Shown: piece after piece, positions 43,414 to 52,076 of the stretch
Position numbering within the stretch: the first letter of the stretch is position 1
Layout of the letters: the number at the start of each line of letters is the position of its first letter
Assembly (NCBI RefSeq): GCF_902459645.1
Contig: NZ_CABPSK010000003.1
Coordinates: 1-64,000 of the forward strand
Origin: Pandoraea pneumonica
GTDB taxonomy: Bacteria; Pseudomonadota; Gammaproteobacteria; Burkholderiales; Burkholderiaceae
Length of the DNA: 64,000 nt
Direction: 5' to 3'
Position numbers and translations under genes: made by a program
Notes under the pieces: model-generated
What the model saw: the letters and a program-made list of their open reading frames with translations, nothing else
Databases searched by the model: none
What the model was told of the DNA's origin: nothing

Positions 43414-44610
43414 TTAATGCGTCTCCGCTTTAGCGGGTGTAGAGGCGGCGGCGGCTTTTTGCGCGCCGTCGGCCTTCACTTTGACTTGCATGCCGTCGGC
43501 GAACTGCGCCACGTTGTGCACGATCACCTGCTCGCCGCCCTTGAGGCCATCGGTCACGAGCCACTCGCGGCCTTCGATGGCTTCGGCGCGCACTTTGGTG
43601 TCGTGCACCTTGCCCTGCGCATCGACCACGCGTACGACGGCACCGTCAGCGGTGCGAAGCAGCGACTCGCGCGGCACACGCACGATGTTCGGATTGACGG
43701 CGCCTTGCATGCGCACTTGCACGAACGCGCCGGGCAGCAGCACGCCGTCCGGGTTCGGCAGCAATGCGCGCATGGCGATGGTGTCCGTGCCCGGATCGAC
43801 AGCCAGATCGGTGAAGAGCAGCTTGCCCGGCAAGTCATATTCGCGGCCATCGGGCAGCGTCACGTGCACCTTCGGTGCGGCAGCCTCGTTGCCGTTTTGC
43901 AACTTGCCGGCGCGCAAATCGCGCGTCATGGCGTATACCTCGGCGGCGGGTTGCGAGAAGTTCACGTAGATCGGATCGATCTGCTCCACCCGTGTGAGCA
44001 ACGTGGGCGAATCGAGGCCGACTAGCGCGCCCTCCGTCACTTCGGCACGACGCACGCGCCCCGCAATCGGGGAGACGACGTTCGTGTAACCCAAGTTGAG
44101 TTCGGCGCGACGCACTTCCGCACGCGCGGCGAGCACGTCGGCCCGGGTACGGGCTTCGGCGGCACGCGACTCGGCGTCTTCGCGCGCGCTGATGGCACGC
44201 TCTTCAAGCAGGCCACGATAGCGCTCGATCTTGTCTTTTGCGGAATCGTGTTCGGCCTGCGCCTTCGCAAGCGCGCCGCGTGCGGCATCGAGCGCGGCCG
44301 AGAGCGGCTGCGGGTCGATGCGGAACAGCACGTCGCCGCGCGCAACCTGCTGACCTTCCTGATAGCGGCGCTCCATGACGACGCCGCCTGCGCGAGCGCG
44401 CACGTCGGCACTGCGGAATGCCTCGAGGCGTCCCGGCTGTTGCGTCGTGAGCGGTTCGGCACGGCGTTCGACCGTGCGCACCACGGCTTCCGGGGTGGCG
44501 TCGGCCTTATCTTCTTTGCCGCGGTCGGTACAGGCTGCGAGTGCGAGTAGACCCACGAGGGCGCCCGTTAGCATTCCGAAACGGGCTCGGTGTTCGATTT
44601 TTGATGACAT
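43414..44610 (-). CDS. RND periplasmic adaptor (AcrA/MexE type), lipoprotein
   Basis: A 398-residue membrane fusion protein with lipobox GALVGLLALAACTDR. Lipoyl half VVMERRYQEGQQVARGDVLFRIDPQPLSAALDAARGALAKAQAEHD, alpha-hairpin to residue ~165, then ARAEVRRAELNLGYTNVVSPIAGRVRRAEVTEGALVG, and a C-terminal beta domain with PDGVLLPGAFVQVRM. First gene of the mfp-rnd-omf operon; controlled by the ~300-bp divergent region. Confidence 0.93.
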   Translation of the reverse strand: MSSKIEHRARFGMLTGALVGLLALAACTDRGKEDKADATPEAVVRTVERRAEPLTTQQPGRLEAFRSADVRARAGGVVMERRYQEGQQVARGDVLFRIDPQPLSAALDAARGALAKAQAEHDSAKDKIERYRGLLEERAISAREDAESRAAEARTRADVLAARAEVRRAELNLGYTNVVSPIAGRVRRAEVTEGALVGLDSPTLLTRVEQIDPIYVNFSQPAAEVYAMTRDLRAGKLQNGNEAAAPKVHVTLPDGREYDLPGKLLFTDLAVDPGTDTIAMRALLPNPDGVLLPGAFVQVRMQGAVNPNIVRVPRESLLRTADGAVVRVVDAQGKVHDTKVRAEAIEGREWLVTDGLKGGEQVIVHNVAQFADGMQVKVKADGAQKAAAASTPAKAETH

Positions 44611-44914
44611 GTAAAAACGTTGGACTTACGACATCCGGTCGGGGGGGTGCCGATACCGCGTTGGGAGCGCGGTGCCGGCCCGGGAGCAGCGCCGGCGATG
44701 GGGAACCGGGCATCTGCGTCTCTTCATGGGTCGCCGTGGTTGGCAGGTGCGCGTTGCGCGAAGAGGTCTGAACTGAAGACCACCGGACCGGGGATCCGGT
44801 CGTCTGCCGCCTCGCCTGTTTCGGCGTTTCAAATTGGCGTTTCACTAGGAGAACCGCGATTCTGACGTGAAATCGATGTTAGAAAAAGTTGGAACCTATC
44901 TATAGAATGGATGG
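44611..44914. promoter_or_regulatory. Divergent control region of RND operon and LysR gene
   Basis: A 304-bp gap between divergent starts. It holds a 10-bp stem with one mismatch (44778-44787 with 44795-44804, core ACCGGA/TCCGGT), and an AT-richer part near 44850-44905 with TCTATAGAAT before the LysR start. I cannot define operator boxes. No coding frame is convincing. Confidence 0.4.
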
Positions 44915-45787
44915 ATGAACTGGACAATTGAACAATTGCGCTATTTTGTGGCGGCAGCCGAAGAGGGATCGATATCGGCTGCCGCGCGTCGTTTGGGCAA
45001 AGCCCAGTCGGCCGTCAGCACCGCCATCGCGCTGCTGGAAGCCGATCTGGGGTTCGAACTGTTCGATCGCAGCCGCCGCAACGCCCGGCTGACCGATCAG
45101 GGCGACGTCATGCTGCTCGAAGCCAAGGAGTTGTTGCGCCAGGCCGAGGGCTTGAACCACCGGGCTAATGCGCTGGCGTATGGCGAGCAGCCGCAGTTGT
45201 CGCTCGCCATCGACGAAGCGTTGCCCTATCAGGCAGTGAGCGAGCTCGTCCGCGATCTCGCGCATCAGTTCGCCTATCTGGAGCTCACGCTGCTCAACGG
45301 CACCTCCACCGAAGTGGCGGAATACGTGGAGAAGCAACGGGCCGATATCGGCTTTCACGTCGACCGTGGCGCGATTTCTTCCGCGCTTGGGCACAAGTAC
45401 GTGGGGTCAGCCGTGCAAGGGGTGTTCGTCGCGGGCGACCATCCGCTCGCCTTTCGCGATCATGTGACGCGTGGCGATCTGGCGAGATACCGGCAAATTC
45501 TGTTGCAGATGGACGACTTCACGCCCTTGCAGCTCAGCCCCTCGATTTGGCGCGCCGATAGCTCGTACGTGATCGCCAGCATGGTCGTCGACAAGCTCGG
45601 CTGGGCCGTGCTGCCCATCGACATTGCGAAGTACGAAGACCTGCACGAATTGCGCTGCGACGACTTGGGATTGCCGCAATTGCCCGTGCGCATGGTGTGG
45701 CGTTTTGGGAGAGAACCCAACGACGTGATGCGCTGGTGCGAGGCGCGATTTGGGGAATTGCTGCGCGCCAGTGTGAGCACGCAGTAG
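44915..45787 (+). CDS. LysR-family regulator of the RND operon
   Basis: A 290-residue LTTR: MNWTIEQLRYFVAAAEEGSISAAARRLGKAQSAVSTAIALLEADLGFELFDRSRRNARLTDQGDVML is the HTH. The effector domain (EQPQLSLAIDEALPYQAVSELV onward) is normal length. Divergence from the mfp-rnd-omf operon, as for MexT-type activators, suggests it controls efflux. ATG at 44915 follows a duplicated ATGG; an ATG four bases earlier is out of frame. Confidence 0.88.
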   Translation: MNWTIEQLRYFVAAAEEGSISAAARRLGKAQSAVSTAIALLEADLGFELFDRSRRNARLTDQGDVMLLEAKELLRQAEGLNHRANALAYGEQPQLSLAIDEALPYQAVSELVRDLAHQFAYLELTLLNGTSTEVAEYVEKQRADIGFHVDRGAISSALGHKYVGSAVQGVFVAGDHPLAFRDHVTRGDLARYRQILLQMDDFTPLQLSPSIWRADSSYVIASMVVDKLGWAVLPIDIAKYEDLHELRCDDLGLPQLPVRMVWRFGREPNDVMRWCEARFGELLRASVSTQ

Positions 45788-45810
45788 CGCATCCGGCGGC
45801 ATCCATCGAT

Positions 45811-45838
45811 AAAACGGGCGGCGCGCGACGCGCCGCCC
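45811..45838 (-). terminator. Terminator ending the phosphatase operon
   Basis: A perfect GGGCGGCGCG/CGCGCCGCCC stem with a three-base loop, followed on the minus strand by GTTTTATC. It sits in the 64-bp gap between the convergent LysR and phosphatase stops and may act on both. Confidence 0.85.
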
Positions 45839-45851
45839 ATCGACTCACCGA

Positions 45852-47240
45852 TTACTTCGCTTCGACGTAGGTCTCGGGCGCAGTCGCCGAGCGGTCGATG
45901 ACGCCGTCGGTCAGCGATTCGAACTGCGCCAACGTCATCCACTCGTTGCCGATGGACTTCGGTCGATACACCGCGCGCAACGGCGCGTTGGCGTCGTCGA
46001 GCGGCACGAGGTTGCGTGTCTGGTCGAGACTCTGCGCCACGTACGACACCCGAACGAAACGCTTCCCGTCGCGCGGACGAACAAAGCGTTCGAACATCAG
46101 CATGCCTCCCGGCACCACATCGTTGTCGGTATATGCGCCCAGTTTCCAGTCGAAACCGAGCATTGCGCGCACCTGCGAGATGTTGGTGTCGTGCGCCACG
46201 AACACCGTCAGCCGTGCGGGCGGCGGTACCCCTTTCACGCGCTTGGCCTTGGCAGACACCGGTGCCGCGTCTATCGCCATCGCCACCTGACTCAGCAACT
46301 GCGAGCCTCCCCGGCGCGCGAGATACGGCGTGTGATTGACCAGATCGTATTTAGCGCTACGCAAGCCCATCAGGCGGATGACATCGGCTTCGCCCTTCAC
46401 ATGCCCGAAGGCAATGCGCTCGAGCGGCCAGCCGTCCGCATACTGCATACGAATGGTCTCGCTCATGCTTGCGCCCACCGATACCGGCCCGGTCAACCCG
46501 ATCTTTCCGCTGTCCTTCACGCCCCATGCTTTCGAATACAGCCCACAGGCCTCGGCCCCTCGCTTAGCCGCGCAATCGGCCGGAACACCGACGGCATCGA
46601 CCATCGCGGCGACATCGGCCTCGTACTTCTTGCGAGCAAGTTCAGGATCGCCGCCCATCGCCTGCAAGATGGCGTCATAAGCGAGCTTGGGGTCAGGCGT
46701 GCCCAGCCCGATTTCACCGCCATGGAACAACGTGTCCGAGGCGTTGTTCGTGTGTTTCACCGGCACACCACAGCCGGGGAACATGCCTTCGAGCAGGGCT
46801 TTCGCCGTCGCCTGCGTGCGCGCAGAAGGGCTGGTCCAGACGAAGGTTTCGCTCGCACCCGCGCAGCGCCCTTCGCCCAGCAGCCCGGCACGTTTGAGCG
46901 TGCCGCGCTCCCACGCGCCCAGCAAGGTCACCGCCTTGTAGCCGTGCGGCGTCAGTTGCCCGTCCGCGACTTCGAAAGCTGGCCACGGTTGCGCTGACGC
47001 CGCGTCCATCTTCGGTGTATCGGTGGCCGCACGTACCCCGTGGCGCATCACGATCACCGCACGCTCCAATCGCAGCCCGGAAGGCGCCCACGCGGCGGAC
47101 TGCGCCGATTCGGCGGGAACAGCCTGCGCTGGTGAAGCCGCGTGCGCCCCGAAGGGCACGAACGCCGTCATCAGACCGCTGGCGATGACGCCCGCCATCG
47201 CCCCCCACCCTGCGCCGCTCACACGGCAAATTGCTTGCAT
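45852..47240 (-). CDS. Periplasmic histidine acid phosphatase (AppA/Agp family, phytase-like)
   Basis: A 462-residue secreted phosphatase of clade-2 histidine phosphatases. After a signal peptide (GVIASGLMTAFVPFGAHAA) comes the catalytic AVIVMRHGVRAATDTP (RHGxRxxT nucleophile site) and the proton-donor motif FVAHDTNISQVRAMLG (HDTN). E. coli AppA phytase has the near-identical RHGVRAPT and HDTN. It should release phosphate from phosphomonoesters such as phytate or glucose-1-phosphate in the periplasm. ATG 47240 has GGGAG nine bases before. It follows the TonB-dependent receptor after only 17 bp, so the pair is probably co-transcribed. Substrate is inferred. Confidence 0.88.
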   Translation of the reverse strand: MQAICRVSGAGWGAMAGVIASGLMTAFVPFGAHAASPAQAVPAESAQSAAWAPSGLRLERAVIVMRHGVRAATDTPKMDAASAQPWPAFEVADGQLTPHGYKAVTLLGAWERGTLKRAGLLGEGRCAGASETFVWTSPSARTQATAKALLEGMFPGCGVPVKHTNNASDTLFHGGEIGLGTPDPKLAYDAILQAMGGDPELARKKYEADVAAMVDAVGVPADCAAKRGAEACGLYSKAWGVKDSGKIGLTGPVSVGASMSETIRMQYADGWPLERIAFGHVKGEADVIRLMGLRSAKYDLVNHTPYLARRGGSQLLSQVAMAIDAAPVSAKAKRVKGVPPPARLTVFVAHDTNISQVRAMLGFDWKLGAYTDNDVVPGGMLMFERFVRPRDGKRFVRVSYVAQSLDQTRNLVPLDDANAPLRAVYRPKSIGNEWMTLAQFESLTDGVIDRSATAPETYVEAK

Positions 47241-47257
47241 GGTGTTCTGTCTCCCGA

Positions 47258-49504
47258 TCAGAAGTCGATACGCGCGTTGAGGCTGAGCGTGCGCGGCGCA
47301 CCGACCTGGAGATAGTTCTCCTGGTAGTACGACCAGTAGCGGCGATCGGTGAGGTTCGTCACGTTGGCGCGCAGCGTCACGAGCTTGCCATACACACGCG
47401 TGCGATAGCCGACACCGGCGTCGAGCAGTGCCGACGGGTTGATGTAGTTGACGTTGCCCGAGTCGATGGCCATGCCGCCGAGGTAGCGCACGCCGAACTG
47501 GAAGTACAGGCCTTGCACCGCCGGGACACGCCACGTGGCCTGGAACGCCGCCTGCCAATTCGGTGCACCGACGGCACGCTTGCCGTTCACACCTGCCGCC
47601 GCGTTCACGTACTTCGAATCGAGGCCCATCACGCTCGCGTCGAGCGTCAGGCTGCGCAGCACATCGACCGAGCCGCCCAGTTCGAAGCCCTGATAGCGCA
47701 CCTTGCCGTCTTGCACGAAGTAGTTCGCGCTGTTGACGTACTCCGCCCCGCGCTCCACACGGAACAACGCGGCCGTGGCACGCCAGCGGCCCTGATCCGT
47801 CTTCACGCCCACTTCGTACTGATGGCTCTTGATCGGGGCCATCTGTTGATTGGCGTTCTTCGTCGTGCTGTCTGCCGTGCCGCCCTGCTCCAGCGATTCG
47901 ACATAGCTGGTGTAGAACGTCAGATCGCTGCGCGGCGAGTACATCAACGCGACCGTCGGCGTGACCGGCGACGCGTGGTAAGTCGTCGCCGCCGCGGTGG
48001 CCGAAGCATGTGCGATTTCGTCGTACGTCTGGTAACGCACGCCCGCCAGCAACGACCATGAGCCGTACGAGATACGGTCGCTCGCGAAGATGGCGCGTTG
48101 CGTCAGCTTGTCGTCGCCGTACGTACCGCCGCTGAAGTTGATGTTGTTGGCCGAGTAGATCGTCGGCGAGTAGAGATTGCCGTTGCCAACGACCACCTTC
48201 GGCGTGTTGACCGACTTGTTCGATAGCAGCACGAGGTTGCTCGCGCCGAGCACGACTTCATGCGTGAGCGGCCCAGTATTGAACTTGCCTTCGACCGTTG
48301 CCTGCACTTCGTCGAACTCGTAGCTGTGATATTCGGCGCTGATGCGGTCCGAGTAGTCGCCCTTGTTGCTCGAAATGTAGTACTGATCCTTCTTGTACTG
48401 ACGCACCGAATCCGAGTAGCGATAGGCCACCTTCGCCACCCACTCCGGCGCGATCTTGTACTGCACGCCAAGCGTGGCCATTTTGTAGGTCACGTCGGTG
48501 TAAGAGCCGTTGCTATACAGCTTCGAGCGGCCCGAGATCGGACCGGGCACCAAGTACTTGGGGCTGGTGATGATGTCGACGCCGCCCGACGTGCGACGCT
48601 CTTGCCACATCGTGTCGAGCGTCACCGTCAGGTCGTTGGTCAGTCGCGCGTCGAGTCCAAGGCCCACCGACGTGCGGTTGATCTTGGCGCTATCGGCCGC
48701 CGCGTTGCCCTCTTCGTGCACGGCGTTGAAGCGGTAACCGAAACGGTCGTCCTTACCGAAACGCCCGCCCGTATCGATGTGTTCCTTCCACACGCCGTCT
48801 TCGCTCCACCCTTGGTCGTAGCTCAGCGTGAACTGCTCCGTCGCGCGCTTGGTGACGTAGTTGACGATACCGCCCGGGCTGCCGAAGCCGTACATGAAGC
48901 CCGTCAGGCCCTTGAGCACTTCAATGCGATCGAACATCTCCAGCGGCATTTCCACGCCACGGTTCACGCTTGCGAGGCCGTCGATTTTGTAGCCATTCAG
49001 GTCGTCGAGCGGCAGGCCGCGCACGGCCAGCGTGGCCGGGTGCGTGCTGTAGCTGGTGCTGATCGACGTGACCGACGCGTCGTACTTCACCGCTTCCGAG
49101 AGGATGTTGGCTTGGCGGTCCTCAATCTCTTCACCCGACACCGATTTGATCGAAAACGGCGTATCGATTTCGGCGTGATCGCCAAGCGCACCGGCGCTGG
49201 CACTGCGCTTGAGGCTCGTGGGCGAGACGATCTGCGAGGCGGAGACGTTCACTTCCGGCAGCATGGTTTCGCCAGTTGCCGCAACTGATGTCGTGGCAGC
49301 AGCGTCGGCCTTAGCTTGCGCTTGCGCAGCCAACGGCAGCAAACCGGCCAGACAGAGGCCTGCGGCGACAAGGCGCGCGTACAGCGCTGATGTGGGGAGA
49401 GACATTGGCGCTGAGCGCTTGGCGTGCTTGGTGTGCGAAGTCGTCGAAGCGCTCGCGGCGGCGGGCGAGCGATGCGTCAGGCGTTGCGATAGGTCGTGGC
49501 GCAT
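47258..49504 (-). CDS. TonB-dependent outer-membrane receptor (siderophore-receptor family)
   Basis: A ~748-residue receptor. Signal segment LVAAGLCLAGLLPLAAQAQA, plug domain with IDTPFSIKSVSGEEIEDRQANILSEAVKYDASV, LAVRGLPLDDLNGYKIDGL, VEMPLEMFDRIEVLKGLTGFMYGFGSPGGIVNYVTKRATE, then a ~22-strand barrel ending YLQVGAPRTLSLNARIDF. Fold class resembles siderophore receptors, but no siderophore gene is near; its partner is the downstream phosphatase. Start uncertain: ATG 49504 (used), 49405 (directly before signal), or 49540. A 210-bp gap lies between it and exbD. Confidence 0.9.
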   Translation of the reverse strand: MRHDLSQRLTHRSPAAASASTTSHTKHAKRSAPMSLPTSALYARLVAAGLCLAGLLPLAAQAQAKADAAATTSVAATGETMLPEVNVSASQIVSPTSLKRSASAGALGDHAEIDTPFSIKSVSGEEIEDRQANILSEAVKYDASVTSISTSYSTHPATLAVRGLPLDDLNGYKIDGLASVNRGVEMPLEMFDRIEVLKGLTGFMYGFGSPGGIVNYVTKRATEQFTLSYDQGWSEDGVWKEHIDTGGRFGKDDRFGYRFNAVHEEGNAAADSAKINRTSVGLGLDARLTNDLTVTLDTMWQERRTSGGVDIITSPKYLVPGPISGRSKLYSNGSYTDVTYKMATLGVQYKIAPEWVAKVAYRYSDSVRQYKKDQYYISSNKGDYSDRISAEYHSYEFDEVQATVEGKFNTGPLTHEVVLGASNLVLLSNKSVNTPKVVVGNGNLYSPTIYSANNINFSGGTYGDDKLTQRAIFASDRISYGSWSLLAGVRYQTYDEIAHASATAAATTYHASPVTPTVALMYSPRSDLTFYTSYVESLEQGGTADSTTKNANQQMAPIKSHQYEVGVKTDQGRWRATAALFRVERGAEYVNSANYFVQDGKVRYQGFELGGSVDVLRSLTLDASVMGLDSKYVNAAAGVNGKRAVGAPNWQAAFQATWRVPAVQGLYFQFGVRYLGGMAIDSGNVNYINPSALLDAGVGYRTRVYGKLVTLRANVTNLTDRRYWSYYQENYLQVGAPRTLSLNARIDF

Positions 49505-49751
49505 GGTGATCGAAGTGGGTGAGCTTAAGGTTGTGGTCATTTGGCAACCGGCTACGTTTAGCTCGCCGTCGGCACTGGCGCGGGCGTGCAAACGCCCCCA
49601 CCGGTGCCGCAGCAGCGGCCGGTATGCCTTATCGAAATGGGTAGAACTCGGGAGATTCAGACGATCCGCTTGCGGCGCAATACCGCAGGCGCGTCGTCTC
49701 AGGTGGCGCTGATCGCTCGAAGGCGATGGGCAGATTCCGGCCGTCGGGCCT

Positions 49752-50168
49752 TCAGCGTTTGGCGGCCTCGCTGACAAAGCCAATCTTCGCGAGACCGCCC
49801 GACTGCGCCGCCGACATCACTTGCATGACATCCTCGTACGGCGTCTTGCGATCTGCGCGCAGGTGCAACTCCGGTTGGGGCTGCGCATGGGCGGCGTCGG
49901 CAATCAGGGCGCGCATGCCGTCGACATCGACCACACGATCGTTCCAGTGGATCGCCCCTGTCGCATCGATCGCCACATCGATCGTCTGCGGCTTCACCTC
50001 GGCGGGTGCGGACGCGGCGCGTGGCAAATCGATCTTCACCGCGTGTTGCAGGGCAGGCATCGTGATGATGAAGATCACGAGCAGTACCAGCATCACGTCC
50101 ACGAGCGGCGTGGTGTTGATCTCGGGATTGAAGTCGTCTTCGACTTCGCTAGGCACAGAACCGGCCAT
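49752..50168 (-). CDS. exbD: ExbD, proton-motive TonB energiser subunit
   Basis: A 138-residue single-span protein: DDFNPEINTTPLVDVMLVLLVIFIITMPAL includes the membrane helix with the essential Asp (PLVDVMLVLLV), followed by the periplasmic domain. Works with ExbB to drive TonB. Its start codon abuts the exbB stop, so translation is coupled. As second energiser gene in tonB-exbB-exbD-receptor it appears dedicated to this receptor. Confidence 0.94.
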   Translation of the reverse strand: MAGSVPSEVEDDFNPEINTTPLVDVMLVLLVIFIITMPALQHAVKIDLPRAASAPAEVKPQTIDVAIDATGAIHWNDRVVDVDGMRALIADAAHAQPQPELHLRADRKTPYEDVMQVMSAAQSGGLAKIGFVSEAAKR

Positions 50169-50945
50169 TTATGCGGCCTCCGGCATGGCTTCTCGGCGGC
50201 GAGCATCCTTGGCCGTCGCAAGCGTCGTGGTATCGGCACCGGCATCGATACGCCCGCCGCCTTCCGGCAAGCGCTGTCCGACGACGATCATGTCGTGCAA
50301 TTCGTACGTGAACGCCGACATCGCAGCGACCGACGTCTTGTTTGCGCGCAGCAAGGCGTTGTACGCCAGCGATGCGGGGATGGCGACGGCCAGACCAAGT
50401 GCGGTCATCACCAACGTCTCACCGACCGGCCCGGCGACTTCGCCGATGCTCGCTTGCCCCGATGCGCCGATGGTCATCAACGCGTGATAAATGCCCCACA
50501 CCGTGCCGAACAAGCCGATGAACGGAGCGCTGGAGCCCACCGTCGCCAGCACCGGCATGCCGCTTTGCATGCGCACCTGACGGCGGGCGATGCGCTCGCG
50601 CAAGGCGCGGGTCAACCAATCGGACAGCACCGGCGGGGTGCGCCCGGCCGCAGTCGCTTGGTGGTGTTGCAGTGTGGCGTCGAGACTGGTGTGGGCGAGT
50701 TCGACGAACGGGTTGCCGCGCACATCACCGTCGAGCGCTGCCACGCCGTCGCGCAACGAACCGGCTTTCCAGAACGCGCCAGTGGCCTGATCGGCCATGC
50801 GGCGCAAACGCCAATTCGAGAACGCTTTGGTCACGATGACGTACCACGACGCCACCGACATCACGAACAGCATCAGGGCGACGCCCTTGATCACGCCGTC
50901 GGCTTGCGCCCACAGCGTGTCGAAACCGATTTGAGGAATTGCCAT
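50169..50945 (-). CDS. exbB: ExbB/TolQ-type proton channel subunit
   Basis: A 258-residue MotA/TolQ/ExbB protein with three membrane spans: VIKGVALMLFVMSVASWYVIVTKAF, GMPVLATVGSSAPFIGLFGTVWGIYHALM, and EVAGPVGETLVMTALGLAVAIPASLAYN. The 'APFIGLFGTVWGI' and 'ALxTTxxGLxxAIP'-like stretches are the family signature. It forms the pentameric channel that powers TonB. Placed 33 bp after tonB. Confidence 0.94.
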   Translation of the reverse strand: MAIPQIGFDTLWAQADGVIKGVALMLFVMSVASWYVIVTKAFSNWRLRRMADQATGAFWKAGSLRDGVAALDGDVRGNPFVELAHTSLDATLQHHQATAAGRTPPVLSDWLTRALRERIARRQVRMQSGMPVLATVGSSAPFIGLFGTVWGIYHALMTIGASGQASIGEVAGPVGETLVMTALGLAVAIPASLAYNALLRANKTSVAAMSAFTYELHDMIVVGQRLPEGGGRIDAGADTTTLATAKDARRREAMPEAA

Positions 50946-50978
50946 AAGAGCCTCGGGAGAAATAAGCGAATGAGCGGG

Positions 50979-51785
50979 TCAGGTGTCGAGCGAAAAACGC
51001 AACGGCACGATCACGTAGACGGCTTGCGGCTTGCCGTCCTCGGTATAGGGTTTGAACACGGCGCGTTGCACGGCCTGCACGCCAGCCGCATCAAGTGCGA
51101 CCGAGCCGGACGATTGGCGCACCGTAATCTCGCGCGGCAGGCCGTCTGCGCCGACGAGCACCCGCACTGTCACCACGCCCTCTTCCGCCATGCGGCGCGA
51201 CGACTCGGGGTAGACGAGCACCGGCGCGCGCAGGTACTGCACGCCATGCGTGATGGTGCGAGGCGTTGACGGGACGACGGGCTGCGGCGTCGCGGCGGGT
51301 GCCGCTGCGGCGCTCGGTGCCGCCGATGGCGCAGGTGCCGGTGTTGGGTCGGCCGTCGGCGCGCTCGGCGCGGGCGTGCTTTGCGGCGACGGTGCGACAG
51401 GTCGCGGCGTCACCTTGGGCACCACTTGCGGCTTCTGAGGTGTTTGGGGCTTCGGCGGCTGCGGCGTCTGAGCCTGCGGTTGTGCGACGGCGGGCGTCGG
51501 TGTCTCTTGCACGAGCGTGGCGTAGATCGGTGCAGGTGGCGTAACGACTGTCGGTTCGCTATGCCATTGCAACGCCAGCGCGAGGGCTACGCCGTGCAAC
51601 GCGAGCACGCCCGCGAGCCACAAGGTCTGCGAGGCGCGTCGCGATACCGCTTGCGGCGCACCAGACGCCACCGGGGCATCCGACGTTGCAGCAGTGCGCG
51701 AACGCACAGCTTGCGCGGAACCCGTCAACCAACTGGGCAACGCCGGGACTTGCAGCGGCGGCATCGCGCCATTCGCTCCAGACAT
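50979..51785 (-). CDS. tonB: TonB energy-transducing protein
   Basis: A 268-residue TonB. A long (~55-residue) cytoplasmic start precedes the anchor helix TLWLAGVLALHGVALALALQW, then the Pro/Ala/Lys-rich periplasmic spacer (PKPQTPQKPQVVPK..., residues ~95-180) and the C-terminal domain APVLVYPESSRRMAEEGVVTVRVLVGADGLPREITVRQSSGSVALDAAGVQAVQRAVFKPY, which contacts receptor TonB boxes. First gene of tonB-exbB-exbD-receptor-phosphatase; control region with a Pho-box-like element upstream. GGAG precedes the ATG. Confidence 0.93.
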   Translation of the reverse strand: MSGANGAMPPLQVPALPSWLTGSAQAVRSRTAATSDAPVASGAPQAVSRRASQTLWLAGVLALHGVALALALQWHSEPTVVTPPAPIYATLVQETPTPAVAQPQAQTPQPPKPQTPQKPQVVPKVTPRPVAPSPQSTPAPSAPTADPTPAPAPSAAPSAAAAPAATPQPVVPSTPRTITHGVQYLRAPVLVYPESSRRMAEEGVVTVRVLVGADGLPREITVRQSSGSVALDAAGVQAVQRAVFKPYTEDGKPQAVYVIVPLRFSLDT

Positions 51786-51861
51786 CGAACTCTCCTTGCG
51801 CGTCTTTGCAAACGCAGGTCATCAACGGCATCGAATCGCACGCGGTTATTTTTGCAATCTA

Positions 51862-51879
51862 TTTGCACACGTGTGCAAA
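51862..51879. promoter_or_regulatory. Perfect 18-bp palindrome in the tonB leader
   Basis: TTTGCACACGTGTGCAAA is fully symmetric. It lies about 80 bp upstream of tonB, and just downstream of the predicted start site (~51910), a position suited to a repressor. Related TTGCA elements occur nearby (ATTGCA..TGCAAT at 52031-52048). Confidence 0.75.
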
Positions 51880-51916
51880 ACGACGCAGACAACATGCGAT
51901 TCGGACAACGAGACGA

Positions 51917-51950
51917 ATTGTAGAAACTACGTATGACCTCACCGTGACAG
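51917..51950 (-). promoter_or_regulatory. Pho-box-like promoter for tonB operon
   Basis: The minus strand at 51933-51950 reads CTGTCACGGTGAGGTCAT, two 7-base repeats (CTGTCAC, AGGTCAT) with 4-base spacing as in PhoB boxes. Ten bases on is TACAAT (51917-51922), the same box-to-minus-10 distance as I recall for E. coli pstS. The second repeat has two mismatches. Confidence 0.5.
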
Positions 51951-52027
51951 GGCTGGCCGTAGGCAGTGAATTTTTCGTGTTGTCCGCGGGGGCTTCGCTT
52001 GGGGTCTGACGTCGTGTTGCAAACGTG

Positions 52028-52048
52028 AAAATTGCAATCGAATGCAAT
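52028..52048 (-). terminator. Possible weak terminator/dyad after imp-family gene
   Basis: ATTGCA and TGCAAT flank a six-base loop and are followed on the minus strand by TTTTC, about 30 bp past the inositol-monophosphatase gene stop. The stem is short, so read-through to tonB is possible; it might instead be a regulator dyad. Confidence 0.35.
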
Positions 52049-52076
52049 ACCGGTGAAACAAATGCCGTGACGACGC

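Noticed and set aside
49541-49751. Possible cobalamin or other riboswitch before the TonB-dependent receptor
   Set aside because: The 210-bp leader has GC-rich hairpins but no B12-box or other conserved riboswitch core I can match.
51786-52076. Fur box upstream of tonB
   Set aside because: No GATAATGATAATCATTATC-like 19-mer found; the Pho-like box and palindrome explain the region better.
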